The notes beneath the pieces are model-generated. The model worked only from the letters and a program-made list of their open reading frames with translations, ran no database searches and was not told where the DNA came from. Below, in pieces: positions 42,336 through 50,328 of a stretch of 64,000 bases of DNA; the stretch's first letter is position 1, and the number at the start of each line of letters is the position of its first letter. The stretch lies in assembly GCA_947499565.1 (NCBI GenBank), contig CANMOV010000001.1, positions 434,001-498,000 of the forward strand, written 5' to 3'. Made by a program: the position numbers and the translations under genes. The DNA is from an uncultured Croceitalea sp. Its GTDB lineage: Bacteria; Bacteroidota; Bacteroidia; Flavobacteriales; Flavobacteriaceae.

Positions 42336-43595
42336 ATGAGAGATTTATTTGAGAGGATTATTGAAAATAAAGGCCCTTTGGGCAAATGGGCATCACAAGC
42401 AGAAGGTTATTTTGTATTTCCTAAGCTAGAAGGCCCTATATCTAACCGCATGAAATTCCAAGGAAAAGAGGTTATCACTTGGAGTATTAATGACTATTTA
42501 GGTCTCGCAAACCTACCTGAAGTCAAAAAAGTTGATGGCGAAGCAGCCCATGAGCATGGTTCTGCATATCCTATGGGTGCTCGTATGATGAGCGGCCATA
42601 CAGATTATCATGAGCAATTAGAAAATGAACTTGCTGCTTTTGTTAGCAAAGAAGCTTCTTATTTATTAAATTTTGGCTACCAAGGTTTTATGTCTGTAGT
42701 AGACGCTTTGGTTACCAAAGATGATATTATTGTTTACGATGTTGATGCACATGCCTGTATTATAGATGGCGTTCGTCTTCACATGGGAAAACGATTCACT
42801 TTTAAGCATAATGATGTAGAAAGCCTAGAGAAGAACCTAGAACGTGCCACTAAAATGGCGGAGCAAACAGGAGGAGGTATTTTAGTTATCTCTGAAGGTG
42901 TATTTGGAATGCGCGGCGAACAAGGTATTTTGAAGGAAATTGTTGCTTTAAAGAAAAAATTCAATTTTAGATTATTGGTTGATGATGCTCACGGTTTTGG
43001 AACATTAGGTAAAACCGGTGCTGGAGCAGGTGAGGAGCAAGGAGTGCAAGATGATATTGATGTTTACTTGGCCACTTTTGCAAAATCAATGGCAAGTATT
43101 GGAGCTTTTGTTGCTGCAGACCAAGAAATAATAGATTATTTAAAATACAACCTACGTTCCCAGATGTTCGCAAAATCATTACCAATGGTTTATGTAAAAG
43201 GTGCATTAAAGCGTTTGGATATGTTACGTACAATGCCAGAGCTTAAAGAAAAGCTGTGGGAGAACGTAAATGCATTGCAAAACGGACTTAAAGAACGCGG
43301 TTTTGATATTGGTACCACCTCTAGTTGTGTTACGCCGGTATATTTAAATGGTAGTATTCCAGAAGCAATGGCTTTGGTTAAGGATTTACGTGAGAATTAT
43401 GGTATTTTCTGTTCTATCGTAGTATATCCTGTTATTCCTAAAGGATTAATACTATTGCGTTTAATTCCTACGGCCACACATACCATGGAAGACATTTCTG
43501 AGACTTTAGATGCTTTTTCTGGTATTCGTGAACGCTTGGAAAATGGAACTTATAAAAGATTATCTGCTGCTGTTGCGGCTGCAATGGGGGAGTAA
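42336..43595 (+). CDS. Alpha-oxoamine synthase (serine palmitoyltransferase-like), candidate cysteate acyltransferase
   Basis: 419 residues, PLP fold type I. Conserved are YLGLAN, GARMMSGHTDYHEQLE, LLNFGYQGF, DVDAHACIIDG, VDDAHGFGTLGKTG and the Schiff-base Lys in TFAKSMASIGAFV (about 253). The family condenses an acyl-CoA/ACP with an amino acid: glycine (KBL), serine (SPT), alanine (BioF) or cysteate in the capnine-forming enzyme of Flavobacterium. A length near 420 with the MRDLFERIIENKGPLGKWASQ start, and the cysteine synthase-like gene next door, favour the SPT/cysteate branch. SPT itself (sphingolipids) cannot be excluded. Confidence 0.82.
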   Translation: MRDLFERIIENKGPLGKWASQAEGYFVFPKLEGPISNRMKFQGKEVITWSINDYLGLANLPEVKKVDGEAAHEHGSAYPMGARMMSGHTDYHEQLENELAAFVSKEASYLLNFGYQGFMSVVDALVTKDDIIVYDVDAHACIIDGVRLHMGKRFTFKHNDVESLEKNLERATKMAEQTGGGILVISEGVFGMRGEQGILKEIVALKKKFNFRLLVDDAHGFGTLGKTGAGAGEEQGVQDDIDVYLATFAKSMASIGAFVAADQEIIDYLKYNLRSQMFAKSLPMVYVKGALKRLDMLRTMPELKEKLWENVNALQNGLKERGFDIGTTSSCVTPVYLNGSIPEAMALVKDLRENYGIFCSIVVYPVIPKGLILLRLIPTATHTMEDISETLDAFSGIRERLENGTYKRLSAAVAAAMGE

Positions 43596-44138
43596 TTACA
43601 TTGCTTTTTCATAAGCTTCCTTCATCCAATTTACTAGTTCAGTATCAATTTCCGATGTTGAGGTCAATTGTACACGATGGGTGCACATAGTCCCAAAAGG
43701 ATCCGAATTTCCAAGCCTATCCGTTGTTGGTTTGTCTTTTAGTTTCAGCCCTAAATCTATTCTTGTTTTTGTTGCAGGTTTTACAAGCATAAACTGACGT
43801 TTTCGTATAATACTTACACTGCCTTTTTTGGGTGTAATGGTAATATCGTTTCCAAAACCCTTAATAGATTCCAATAGTTTTTCATAAATAGGGAATAACA
43901 CTTCTTTTCCTTTGTATTGTGCTTCAACCAAATCTATTGGAGCTTGGTTTTCCTCTTTTGACAGCGTTACTATGGTGTTTGCAAAACCGTGGGTAACATT
44001 ATGTTCTTTTTTAAGAAAATTAACTCCTTCCGAATGTTTTTCAAAAGCTTTCTTTTTTAGAATAGATTTCCATTCTTCTAAAGATTTGCCTGTTTTTTCA
44101 GGCATATTGTCAATCATCGTTTGTAATGCTTTTTCCAT
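43596..44138 (-). CDS. DUF4287/DUF5655 domain protein
   Basis: 180 residues. The N-terminal half (about 1-70, LEEWKSILKKKAFEKHSEGVNFLKKEHNVTHGFAN) matches DUF4287; the C-terminal half (about 80-180, LIESIKGFGNDITITPKK-like core with GTMCTHRVQL) matches DUF5655, a fold related to YdhG/DUF1801-type proteins. It is soluble, without catalytic motifs that I can name. Its stop abuts the stop of the PLP gene on the other strand. Function unknown. Confidence 0.8.
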   Translation of the reverse strand: MEKALQTMIDNMPEKTGKSLEEWKSILKKKAFEKHSEGVNFLKKEHNVTHGFANTIVTLSKEENQAPIDLVEAQYKGKEVLFPIYEKLLESIKGFGNDITITPKKGSVSIIRKRQFMLVKPATKTRIDLGLKLKDKPTTDRLGNSDPFGTMCTHRVQLTSTSEIDTELVNWMKEAYEKAM

Positions 44139-44180
44139 TTTTATGATATTGATTGTCTGTATACAAGATAAAGAATATCA

Positions 44181-44756
44181 CTATAAAGATGTGATTTTCA
44201 CATTCCGGAATCTTATCTCCCCCGTTCCATTTGCTTGCAAACCAATATATCCTTTAGTTAGTGTATCATCATTAATATCAGCAGTTAGGATACCATTAAT
44301 CCAAACTTGAACATGATTTTTCTCTGCCCTTATTTTATAAGTATTCCACTTATTATTAGTTTCAACTATAGCCAAAGGCACCGCCTTGAGAACTATTGCT
44401 CCCGTTCTAAAATCCTGATTTGGATGTAAATCCCAAATGTTCGCCTCATAACAATCAGTTGGGTTAATTTCTTGATTAGAGCAGCGGATAAAAACCCCAG
44501 AGTTAATAGTACCATCTGGTTTAAATTCTAACTGTAGAATAAAATCACTGTAAGTTTTTTGTGTCATAACAAACCCATTACTATCATCGGCAATACCAAT
44601 TAATTCGTTGTAAGAGAATTTCCATGCAGAGTCTCCAAAACGCTCCCAATCACTAGTGTTTTCTTGAAATAGCACTTGAGAATTTCGACATGAAACAACA
44701 GAAAAACAGATAGCCATAACCGCAATTAAAAATGGCATTCTCTTTAGAAAGCTCAT
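44181..44756 (-). CDS. DUF1080 (3-keto-disaccharide hydrolase-like) lipoprotein
   Basis: 191 residues from ATG 44756; a longer frame starting inside the upstream gene is less likely. Lipoprotein signal with SVVSC lipobox (about 22-26). A concanavalin-like jelly-roll domain (about 35-190) carries the DUF1080 pattern: FILQLEFKPDGTINSGVFIRC, YEANIWDLHP, WNTYKIRAEKNHVQVWINGI, GYIGLQANGTGEIRFRNVKI. Members hydrolyse 3-keto sugars or bind glycans. Single nucleotide between its ATG and the upstream gene's stop suggests an operon. Confidence 0.88.
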   Translation of the reverse strand: MSFLKRMPFLIAVMAICFSVVSCRNSQVLFQENTSDWERFGDSAWKFSYNELIGIADDSNGFVMTQKTYSDFILQLEFKPDGTINSGVFIRCSNQEINPTDCYEANIWDLHPNQDFRTGAIVLKAVPLAIVETNNKWNTYKIRAEKNHVQVWINGILTADINDDTLTKGYIGLQANGTGEIRFRNVKITSL

Positions 44757-44757
44757 A

Positions 44758-45204
44758 TTAACTAATTTTACTTTCTGCAAAAATCTTAAACTGATTCATC
44801 CATTTTTGACTTTGCTTCTTAAACATTCCTGGAAAAAGTTTTGCCATTAACTTAGGCATAAAATCATTGAACTTGGTGTATGCTACTTCAGAGATATAGC
44901 GCGTCTGATTTTCAGAGATTTTTTGAAACCGAGTGGTTTGCGTATTGGTCATGTGAATATGCTCATAAAGTGCTTTTTTCTCTTCAGGTAGATTGTTGAC
45001 CAAAATAGTTTCCAGCAATTCTATTTTTCTTTTTCCTTCCTGTAATAGAATTTTAGATTTTGCACCAACAGAATTTGGTTCTCCTTCTTGGAGTGTTATA
45101 TGCTGAAAACCATCCTGCCATTCTTTAAAATAAGCTTCATTAGTCCATAAGGCAACAACGTTTTCAATCGGTAGATTAATAACAATGGTACACGTATATT
45201 TCAT
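44758..45204 (-). CDS. SRPBCC (START/polyketide-cyclase-like) family protein
   Basis: 148 residues with the helix-grip pattern: an N-terminal strand TCTIVINLPIENVVALWTN, a central beta sheet (KRKIELLETILVNNLPEEK) and a long C-terminal helix (KKQSQKWMNQFKIFAES). Members bind hydrophobic ligands; some are AHSA1-like. No signal peptide. It lies in a minus-strand run with the VOC gene 12 bp upstream and the DUF1080 lipoprotein downstream. Ligand unknown. Confidence 0.8.
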   Translation of the reverse strand: MKYTCTIVINLPIENVVALWTNEAYFKEWQDGFQHITLQEGEPNSVGAKSKILLQEGKRKIELLETILVNNLPEEKKALYEHIHMTNTQTTRFQKISENQTRYISEVAYTKFNDFMPKLMAKLFPGMFKKQSQKWMNQFKIFAESKIS

Positions 45205-45216
45205 GTTGGTTCTTTC

Positions 45217-45573
45217 TTAAATTTGTTGTCCGAAGGTTAATAGGTTGCTGTCTGGGTCAAGTATGGAGAATTCTTTTTGTCCCCAAGGCTTAATTTCTAA
45301 TGGTCCATTTGGGTGAATAGCTGTTTTATTAGCCAATAAGGTATTGTATAAATCGTCAATATTGTTAGTTCTAATATAAACCTGCCCATAATTCCTTTTG
45401 GGTTTAAGTTTTTTAAACTCAAAGAAGTGAATTTCAACTTGGTCTTTTTCTAACATTAAATACCCATCATAATCTACATCGCCTAATGTCTTAAACCCTA
45501 ACTTTTTTGTATAGAATTCTTTGGTAACATTTTTGTCACGCATTGGCAATTTAGGGTGAATATCTGTTAGCAT
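45217..45573 (-). CDS. VOC-superfamily protein (glyoxalase/bleomycin-resistance-like)
   Basis: 118 residues from ATG 45573, chosen because the domain begins MLTDIHPKLPMRDKNVTKEFY; an ATG at 45612 would add 13 residues. The VOC beta-alpha-beta-beta-beta pattern is clear: FYTKKLGFKTLGDVDYDGYLMLEKDQVEIHFFE in the first half, then NIDDLYNTLLAN, PWGQKEFSILDPDSNLLTFG. The Glu in ILDPDSN-type end is replaced by Asp/Ser, so metal-dependent catalysis is doubtful. It resembles small bleomycin-binding proteins; no resistance is implied by sequence alone. Confidence 0.82.
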   Translation of the reverse strand: MLTDIHPKLPMRDKNVTKEFYTKKLGFKTLGDVDYDGYLMLEKDQVEIHFFEFKKLKPKRNYGQVYIRTNNIDDLYNTLLANKTAIHPNGPLEIKPWGQKEFSILDPDSNLLTFGQQI

Positions 45574-45716
45574 GATTTCTAAAATAGTTTTGAAAACGAT
45601 TTCGTCTTGCATTTAAATTTCACAGAATTCTATAGCAGCGGAATCGAGTTAGTTAAAAATAAGAAATTTCAGGCAAGAAGAATTCTGTTGTAAAATATAG
45701 CTAATGTTTAATGCTA

Positions 45717-45724
45717 TATTTTTG
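45717..45724 (+). promoter_or_regulatory. -7 element TATTTTTG with no normal gene downstream
   Basis: Perfect TAnnTTTG on the plus strand; it overlaps the right arm of an 8-bp inverted repeat AATATAGC/GCTATATT (45694-45720). The nearest TTG is 26 bp upstream, slightly outside the usual range. Confidence 0.4.
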
Positions 45725-45728
45725 ATAT

Positions 45729-45836
45729 TTACCCCAATGGTCTCATTTATGAATAGCAGCAATCCTTTTGTTAAGCGGCTATTTAGTATTTAAACAATTA
45801 AAAAAGTGGTTTAGGCATTAGCCTAAACCACTTTTT
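45729..45836 (+). ncRNA. Candidate short transcript (small RNA or tiny ORF)
   Basis: About 105 nt from the -7 element at 45717 to the strong terminator at 45801-45836. No annotated-size gene lies on this strand. It contains ATG 45737 with an 18-codon ORF, MVSFMNSSNPFVKRLFSI, stop 45791-45793. Alternatively the terminator serves only minus-strand genes and the promoter match is chance. Confidence 0.35.
45801..45836. terminator. Bidirectional intrinsic terminator
   Basis: Perfect 16-bp inverted repeat AAAAAGTGGTTTAGGC/GCCTAAACCACTTTTT with a 4-nt loop. It lies just after the stop of the beta-lactamase-like gene (minus strand) and closes the plus-strand candidate transcript. Confidence 0.88.
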
Positions 45837-45868
45837 GGAACTTGTTACCAAATGTAGTTTTTCTATCT

Positions 45869-47194
45869 CTACTGTTCTAATTGTTTCAGTTGTTCAATTG
45901 CTTGTTCATTTTGTGGATTTATTTCTAAGCTCTTCTTATAATTTTTTATAGCTTCATTTTTGTGCCCTGCCTGTAATTGAAAATCCGCTAGGAAACTGTA
46001 TGGATGCCACTGATCTGGATAAGCCTGAACAATTAGTTTTAGGATATCAATCGCTTTTTCTGGCTGTCCTTGCATCGCATATTTTTCTGCAAATCTAAAT
46101 GTATTCCTATCCGAAATATTATTATCTAGCTTAGATAATAATTCACTCGCTTTATCAAAGCCTTGTGCTTTATAAGTTTTCACAACCTGTTCTGTATTTA
46201 AAAATTGCTCTGTTTCTGGAGTACTGCCAAAAAATTCTTTTCTAATTTCAGTTCTAACCTGCGCCCATCCATCCATAGGACTTCTATTTGACAATGTTAT
46301 AATAATTAAGTGTTCGCCCATTACCATATCCAATTCTCCTGAAACACCAGGTGCTCCGCCATTATGTCCGTAAATCTTTGTGCCATTAAAGTCTCTTAAA
46401 CTCATTCCATAGCCATAGCCATTTTTATAATGGTCTGTTGTCATTGAGGAAAGTGATTCTTTGCTAATAAGCTCATTAGCCTTTAGGGCAAGCGCAAATC
46501 TATGGAAATCTCCAACTGTTGAAGTTCCGCCACCGGCTGAGCTGGAAAGCGACCCAGTGGAATTCATCCCTATCGGTACCAAGATGTTTTTAGTTATATA
46601 ACTGTTGTAGTCAGTATCTGATAGTTTTTCAATAATTAATCCTAGAACAATAAAACCTGCATTACTATATCGCATTCTTTCACCAGGGTTAAATTCTAAA
46701 GGATCATTTACAAAAAAGGGAAGATAGTCTTTCAAGGACTTTATAGCATCTTTGTTTTGATCAAATTCAGGCCCAAAAAAATCTCCAAGACCTGAAACAT
46801 GTGAGAGTAATTGTTTAATGGTTATACTTTTAGCTTCTTCATTAGGATAATCGTTTAAGACTTCTCCAATAGTTTGTTGTAGAGTAAGCTTTCCTGTTTC
46901 TTCTAACTGCTTAATTGCTACCGCCGTAAACATTTTGCCCATTGATGCAATCTCATACTTGGTGTCTATTGCGTTTGGATTATTATTTTGGTCAGACCCA
47001 TAAGATTCTTCAAATAATACACTTTGTCCGTCGGCAATTAGTATTGATCCGTTAAAAGCTTTACTCAAATCAGAACTGTCAAGCAATATTTTTATTTGTT
47101 TTACCTGCTCTGAGTAAGCTGATTGTTTATTGTTATTTGTTTTACAAGCGGTAAGGCAAGCAAAGGTTATAAATATGATTGTTAATTGTTTCAT
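45869..47194 (-). CDS. Serine beta-lactamase-like hydrolase lipoprotein with TPR tail
   Basis: 441 residues. Lipoprotein signal with LTAC lipobox (Cys17). The catalytic domain (about 35-340) is of the class C/PBP4* type: SxxK in IASMGKMF (Ser84, Lys87), YxN in RYSNAGFI, and the HNGG motif in IYGHNGGAPG. A TPR-like tail (about 355-441) includes GQPEKAIDILKLIVQAYPDQWHPYSFLADF and NEAIKNYKKSLEINPQNEQA. It probably acts as an esterase or peptidase at the envelope. It overlaps the MarR gene by ATGA, implying translational coupling. Confidence 0.88.
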   Translation of the reverse strand: MKQLTIIFITFACLTACKTNNNKQSAYSEQVKQIKILLDSSDLSKAFNGSILIADGQSVLFEESYGSDQNNNPNAIDTKYEIASMGKMFTAVAIKQLEETGKLTLQQTIGEVLNDYPNEEAKSITIKQLLSHVSGLGDFFGPEFDQNKDAIKSLKDYLPFFVNDPLEFNPGERMRYSNAGFIVLGLIIEKLSDTDYNSYITKNILVPIGMNSTGSLSSSAGGGTSTVGDFHRFALALKANELISKESLSSMTTDHYKNGYGYGMSLRDFNGTKIYGHNGGAPGVSGELDMVMGEHLIIITLSNRSPMDGWAQVRTEIRKEFFGSTPETEQFLNTEQVVKTYKAQGFDKASELLSKLDNNISDRNTFRFAEKYAMQGQPEKAIDILKLIVQAYPDQWHPYSFLADFQLQAGHKNEAIKNYKKSLEINPQNEQAIEQLKQLEQ

Positions 47195-47628
47195 TTTGAA
47201 GTATTTAAGATTATTTTGTTTAATAGTGTAAAAAGGATTTCCTGTTCTTCCTCATTTAAATCTTTTTGAGCTATCTCTCTGTTTTTGAATATTACAGGTT
47301 TAGCTAGACTCAATAATTTTTGCCCTGTATTGGTAATTTTTAAATCCTTTTTTCTTCTGTCATTTACGTTTTCCATTCGAGTAATAAAGTCTTCTTTAAC
47401 CAATAGCTCTATCATTCGAGTAATTGAAGCGACATCTTTAAATAAAAGCTCAGATAATTCTACTTGACTTACTTCAGGGTTATGGTCAATTTCTATCATC
47501 AGTAGAATTTGGTTTATGGTTATTTTATATCCGAGTTTGTTCAAGTTGCCCTGTGCCATTATTCGATATTGTTTTATCGCTTTTTCTATTTGATAGAAAA
47601 TGGTTTCTGAAGGTGTTTTAAATTCCAT
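47191..47628 (-). CDS. MarR family transcriptional regulator
   Basis: 145 residues from ATG 47628. The winged-helix DNA-binding region (about 45-110) has EVSQVELSELLFKDVASITRMIELLVKEDFITRMENVNDRRKKDLKI, with the DRR wing typical of MarR. Upstream lies a perfect 18-bp palindrome touching the -7 element, so autorepression is likely. It shares an ATGA overlap with the beta-lactamase-like gene, which it probably controls. The inducing ligand is unknown. Confidence 0.9.
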   Translation of the reverse strand: MEFKTPSETIFYQIEKAIKQYRIMAQGNLNKLGYKITINQILLMIEIDHNPEVSQVELSELLFKDVASITRMIELLVKEDFITRMENVNDRRKKDLKITNTGQKLLSLAKPVIFKNREIAQKDLNEEEQEILFTLLNKIILNTSK

Positions 47629-47646
47629 AAAATCAAAATATTGATA

Positions 47647-47654
47647 CAAATATA
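47647..47654 (-). promoter_or_regulatory. -7 element TATATTTG of the marR unit
   Basis: Minus-strand TAnnTTTG about 19 nt before the ATG. Its upstream edge overlaps the palindromic operator by 2 bp. Confidence 0.55.
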
Positions 47655-47670
47655 ATTGATATATCAATTA
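47653..47670. promoter_or_regulatory. Palindromic operator, probable MarR binding site
   Basis: Perfect 18-bp palindrome TAATTGATATATCAATTA, containing TTGAT/ATCAA half-sites as in many MarR operators. An extra half-site TTGATAC is at 47641-47647. Placement across the -33/-7 region suits repression. Confidence 0.7.
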
Positions 47671-47822
47671 AATAAATATAATTCATGTTTTTTCTTCTGG
47701 TATGATTAAAATAAGTGTTTTTTTATTGTAGTAAAAAGTCTCATCTACGGTCAATTTCGTGTCTGGATACCCATTCGGCTTAGTAAGCAGGTGAGAGCAA
47801 GTAATTTGTTGTAAATTTTGTT

Positions 47823-48611
47823 CTACGAAGTTTTTTTTCGCAAGGGCTCAGCCCAAAACTGATCAATTTTTCCATTTCGCTCATAAAAGTAGGCTCTTCT
47901 CCCTTTGATAATTACTTTCTTGCTTCTAGGCATTCTTTCATTGTCAATTGGAACAACGACGTTTATTTCTAGGTAGCCCGCTTCTCTGTTTTTCAATTCT
48001 GTTTCTATAGGTTTAGAAAAACCATATGTATATACGCCTATTTTATCCAAGTCTTTTTTAGCAATACGGAAAGTGTTGGTTGAATCTACTATTTTTTGGT
48101 TTCTAATTCTGGGAGCCCAGCCACACTTTCTAATGTATGCTTCGCGAAGCAAATTAATGTTCTTCCTTTGCTTACCAAAGTAAATTGTCAGCATTTCAAA
48201 ATCAGCTAATTCTTTTTTGACTAAAGTGTTGTTTTCATAACGTTCAACATAATGATTGACTTTGATTTCTACAGAATCCCTCAGTCCAATTAGCTTTTCG
48301 TTTATGAATACTGTTGGTTCACGCAACTCCAATTCTGGATTAAGGGTAATTTCTTTTCCTTCCGAAACCCAAGTCCCTTTGTTACTATATCTTTTAAAGG
48401 TTTGAGGATATACATAATCTACTGTTTTGAGTTCAAAAGTTCCATCGTTTTTTAGTTCCAACTCGGTCGTTGCGGATAGTCCCAAAGTCCAATCCCCATA
48501 AATTCCACTAAATTTTGATAACGACTCTTGTCCGTTTAGGTTTAGAACAACTAGAAAAATGACTGTTATATTGATTACTTTTTTCAAATTATGTAGAACG
48601 CTTTGGTACAT
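47823..48611 (-). CDS. Secreted protein of unknown function
   Basis: 262 residues. Hydrophobic N-terminal segment (about 10-27, KVINITVIFLVVLNLNG) looks like a signal peptide with a long n-region; a later start within it is possible. The first part (about 35-100) has a lipocalin-like strand pattern, SGIYGDWTLG then GTWVSEGKEITLNPELELRE, seen in many Bacteroidota secreted proteins. The rest is beta-rich without motifs that I recognise. It stands alone in the accessory block with AT-rich gaps on both sides. Confidence 0.65.
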   Translation of the reverse strand: MYQSVLHNLKKVINITVIFLVVLNLNGQESLSKFSGIYGDWTLGLSATTELELKNDGTFELKTVDYVYPQTFKRYSNKGTWVSEGKEITLNPELELREPTVFINEKLIGLRDSVEIKVNHYVERYENNTLVKKELADFEMLTIYFGKQRKNINLLREAYIRKCGWAPRIRNQKIVDSTNTFRIAKKDLDKIGVYTYGFSKPIETELKNREAGYLEINVVVPIDNERMPRSKKVIIKGRRAYFYERNGKIDQFWAEPLRKKTS

Positions 48612-48809
48612 TACTCCTTAATATAAAATTTGTTAGTTAGTTGTTTTATAATTAATCTGTCCACCCGGGTTTAGAAGCAGATGAAACAGATTGCTATATG
48701 GCATTCTGATATTTTGTATCGATAGGCGCAGTGACATTATGGTGAAATAATTCACTTACCTCAAAGATTGCGCCAGGCATAAATATACTCAGATATGTTC
48801 GTAGAAACC

Positions 48810-49772
48810 TTAGCCCTTATTAATTATAACCTTTGGTAGCCTTAGCTTTAGCATTTTATAAGGTTCCAATTTTTTCAAGTCTAGAATTTTCTCCCCGTCA
48901 AAATTGTCTAGTTGGGTATTGATTACGAAAAAGATATTTCCGTCGAAAATGTCGAAAGTGGTCGGAATCTTAAATTCCTCAGTGAACTCAATTAATTTTT
49001 CTTTCGCTAAAACTTCAGTTCCAGCCTTGTTAAGTTTAAACTTGAACAGTCCATTTTTTGAATTGTCCCCCCAACCGTTCACAATTCCATACAAGTTACC
49101 TTGGTAGAATTTTAAACCATCGATACTCGAAAATTCCTCTTTAGGTTGATTTACTATTCTTTTTGAAGCTTTTTCGACAATGCAAATACCGTTGTTTGAC
49201 GCAAAATATAAATATTCGTCATTGCTGGAAATAGTTATTCCATTTGAGTTTGGAATGTTTTTAGAATCCAAATAGATTTCGATAGTTTTACTAGGTCTTT
49301 GAATTTTATAACTTTTATTACTCTCAGAATCGGTAATGAAAATTTCATTTTTATAGCTAACTGCTAAATCATTTAAATACTGAAATTTCGAATGATTAAT
49401 AGAATAAGACTCAATCAAATCTCCCGTTGAAATTTGTAATAGCAAAAGAATAGATTTGTTTTTGTCCGCTCTTAAGCTATTGCCAAGAGCATATAAAGTA
49501 TCCCCTTTTATTGTCATTCCAAAACCTGCCAAATAATTATGTTCGTCTGTTTCTAGAAATGTTTTGGGATTGTTACCAACAATTGAACTGCTTACTATTT
49601 TTTTGCTTTTAAGACTGTTCAAATAAACAGTTTTTGTTCTACTATCTATGGCAATTCCTTCTGGAAATAAACTTTGTTCAAAAGGGAGTTCAATCAATTC
49701 TACTTTTTGATTCGAGCAAGAGATTAGACAGAACAATACTAAACAGAAGAGAATTGATTTAAACTTGAGCAT
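48810..49772 (-). CDS. SMP-30/gluconolactonase-like beta-propeller lipoprotein
   Basis: 320 residues. Lipoprotein signal with LISC lipobox (about 16-19). The body forms a six-bladed-propeller pattern: LFPEGIAIDSRTKTVYLNS, YLNDLAVSYKNEIFITDSES, NSNGITISSNDEYLYFASN, IDGLKFYQGNLYGIVNG. The NGI and ND/D positions match the metal-site residues of SMP-30-type lactonases (for example Asn in SNGI), though the N-terminal Glu of PEG is the main supporting sign. It may hydrolyse a lactone or be only a binding propeller. It overlaps the flavodoxin-like gene by 14 bp. Confidence 0.72.
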   Translation of the reverse strand: MLKFKSILFCLVLFCLISCSNQKVELIELPFEQSLFPEGIAIDSRTKTVYLNSLKSKKIVSSSIVGNNPKTFLETDEHNYLAGFGMTIKGDTLYALGNSLRADKNKSILLLLQISTGDLIESYSINHSKFQYLNDLAVSYKNEIFITDSESNKSYKIQRPSKTIEIYLDSKNIPNSNGITISSNDEYLYFASNNGICIVEKASKRIVNQPKEEFSSIDGLKFYQGNLYGIVNGWGDNSKNGLFKFKLNKAGTEVLAKEKLIEFTEEFKIPTTFDIFDGNIFFVINTQLDNFDGEKILDLKKLEPYKMLKLRLPKVIINKG

Positions 49773-50283
49773 TCTTTATAGCCTTTGTTAATTGCTGAAT
49801 GAATCTTTGAACACTATGAATTACTTCTTGATCTGGTTTGTCTTTTTCAATCCAAGTGTGCAAATCGCCCAAATATAACATTCCTAAATATTGCGCACTT
49901 AGTTCAAAAGGAACAAAAAACCCTTCGGTAGCTTTTTTTTCTGAACCACAGCTGATAGCCGTCATATATTTTCCCCGCAATCTGTAACCCGTCTCTTTTT
50001 CTATTTTAAGGCAATCGGTTATTCTATCAAAAAAAATTTTCATAAGCCCTGACATTGAATACCAATAAACGGGTGTCAAAAACATAATAAGGTCATAATC
50101 TGTAATTTTTCTTATTAAGGGAAGAAAATCGTCCTGTCGATTTTTAAAATCATAATCGAATTGTCCGATTTGATAATTTTTAAGGTCAATAAGATCGCAT
50201 TCTAGTTCCTTCTGAATTAGTTTTGCAACTTGGTTGGTATGCCCATTACTTCTTGAACTCCCTTGAATAATTACTTTTTTCAT
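49759..50283 (-). CDS. Flavodoxin-like NAD(P)H-dependent oxidoreductase
   Basis: 174 residues from ATG 50283; an upstream ATG would add 11 residues not fitting the fold. Flavodoxin fold with FMN-phosphate loop GSSRSNGHTNQ (about 7-17), the second flavin loop LTPVYWYSMSGLMKIFFDR (about 72-90) and SCGSEKKATEGF (about 108). It belongs to the NADPH-dependent FMN reductase/WrbA-like group. It overlaps the SMP-30-like lipoprotein gene by 14 bp, so the two are cotranscribed. Confidence 0.85.
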   Translation of the reverse strand: MKKVIIQGSSRSNGHTNQVAKLIQKELECDLIDLKNYQIGQFDYDFKNRQDDFLPLIRKITDYDLIMFLTPVYWYSMSGLMKIFFDRITDCLKIEKETGYRLRGKYMTAISCGSEKKATEGFFVPFELSAQYLGMLYLGDLHTWIEKDKPDQEVIHSVQRFIQQLTKAIKNAQV

Positions 50284-50328
50284 ATTTGTAATGTGTGATA
50301 GAGAAAATAGACACATCCTTTTTAGTTG

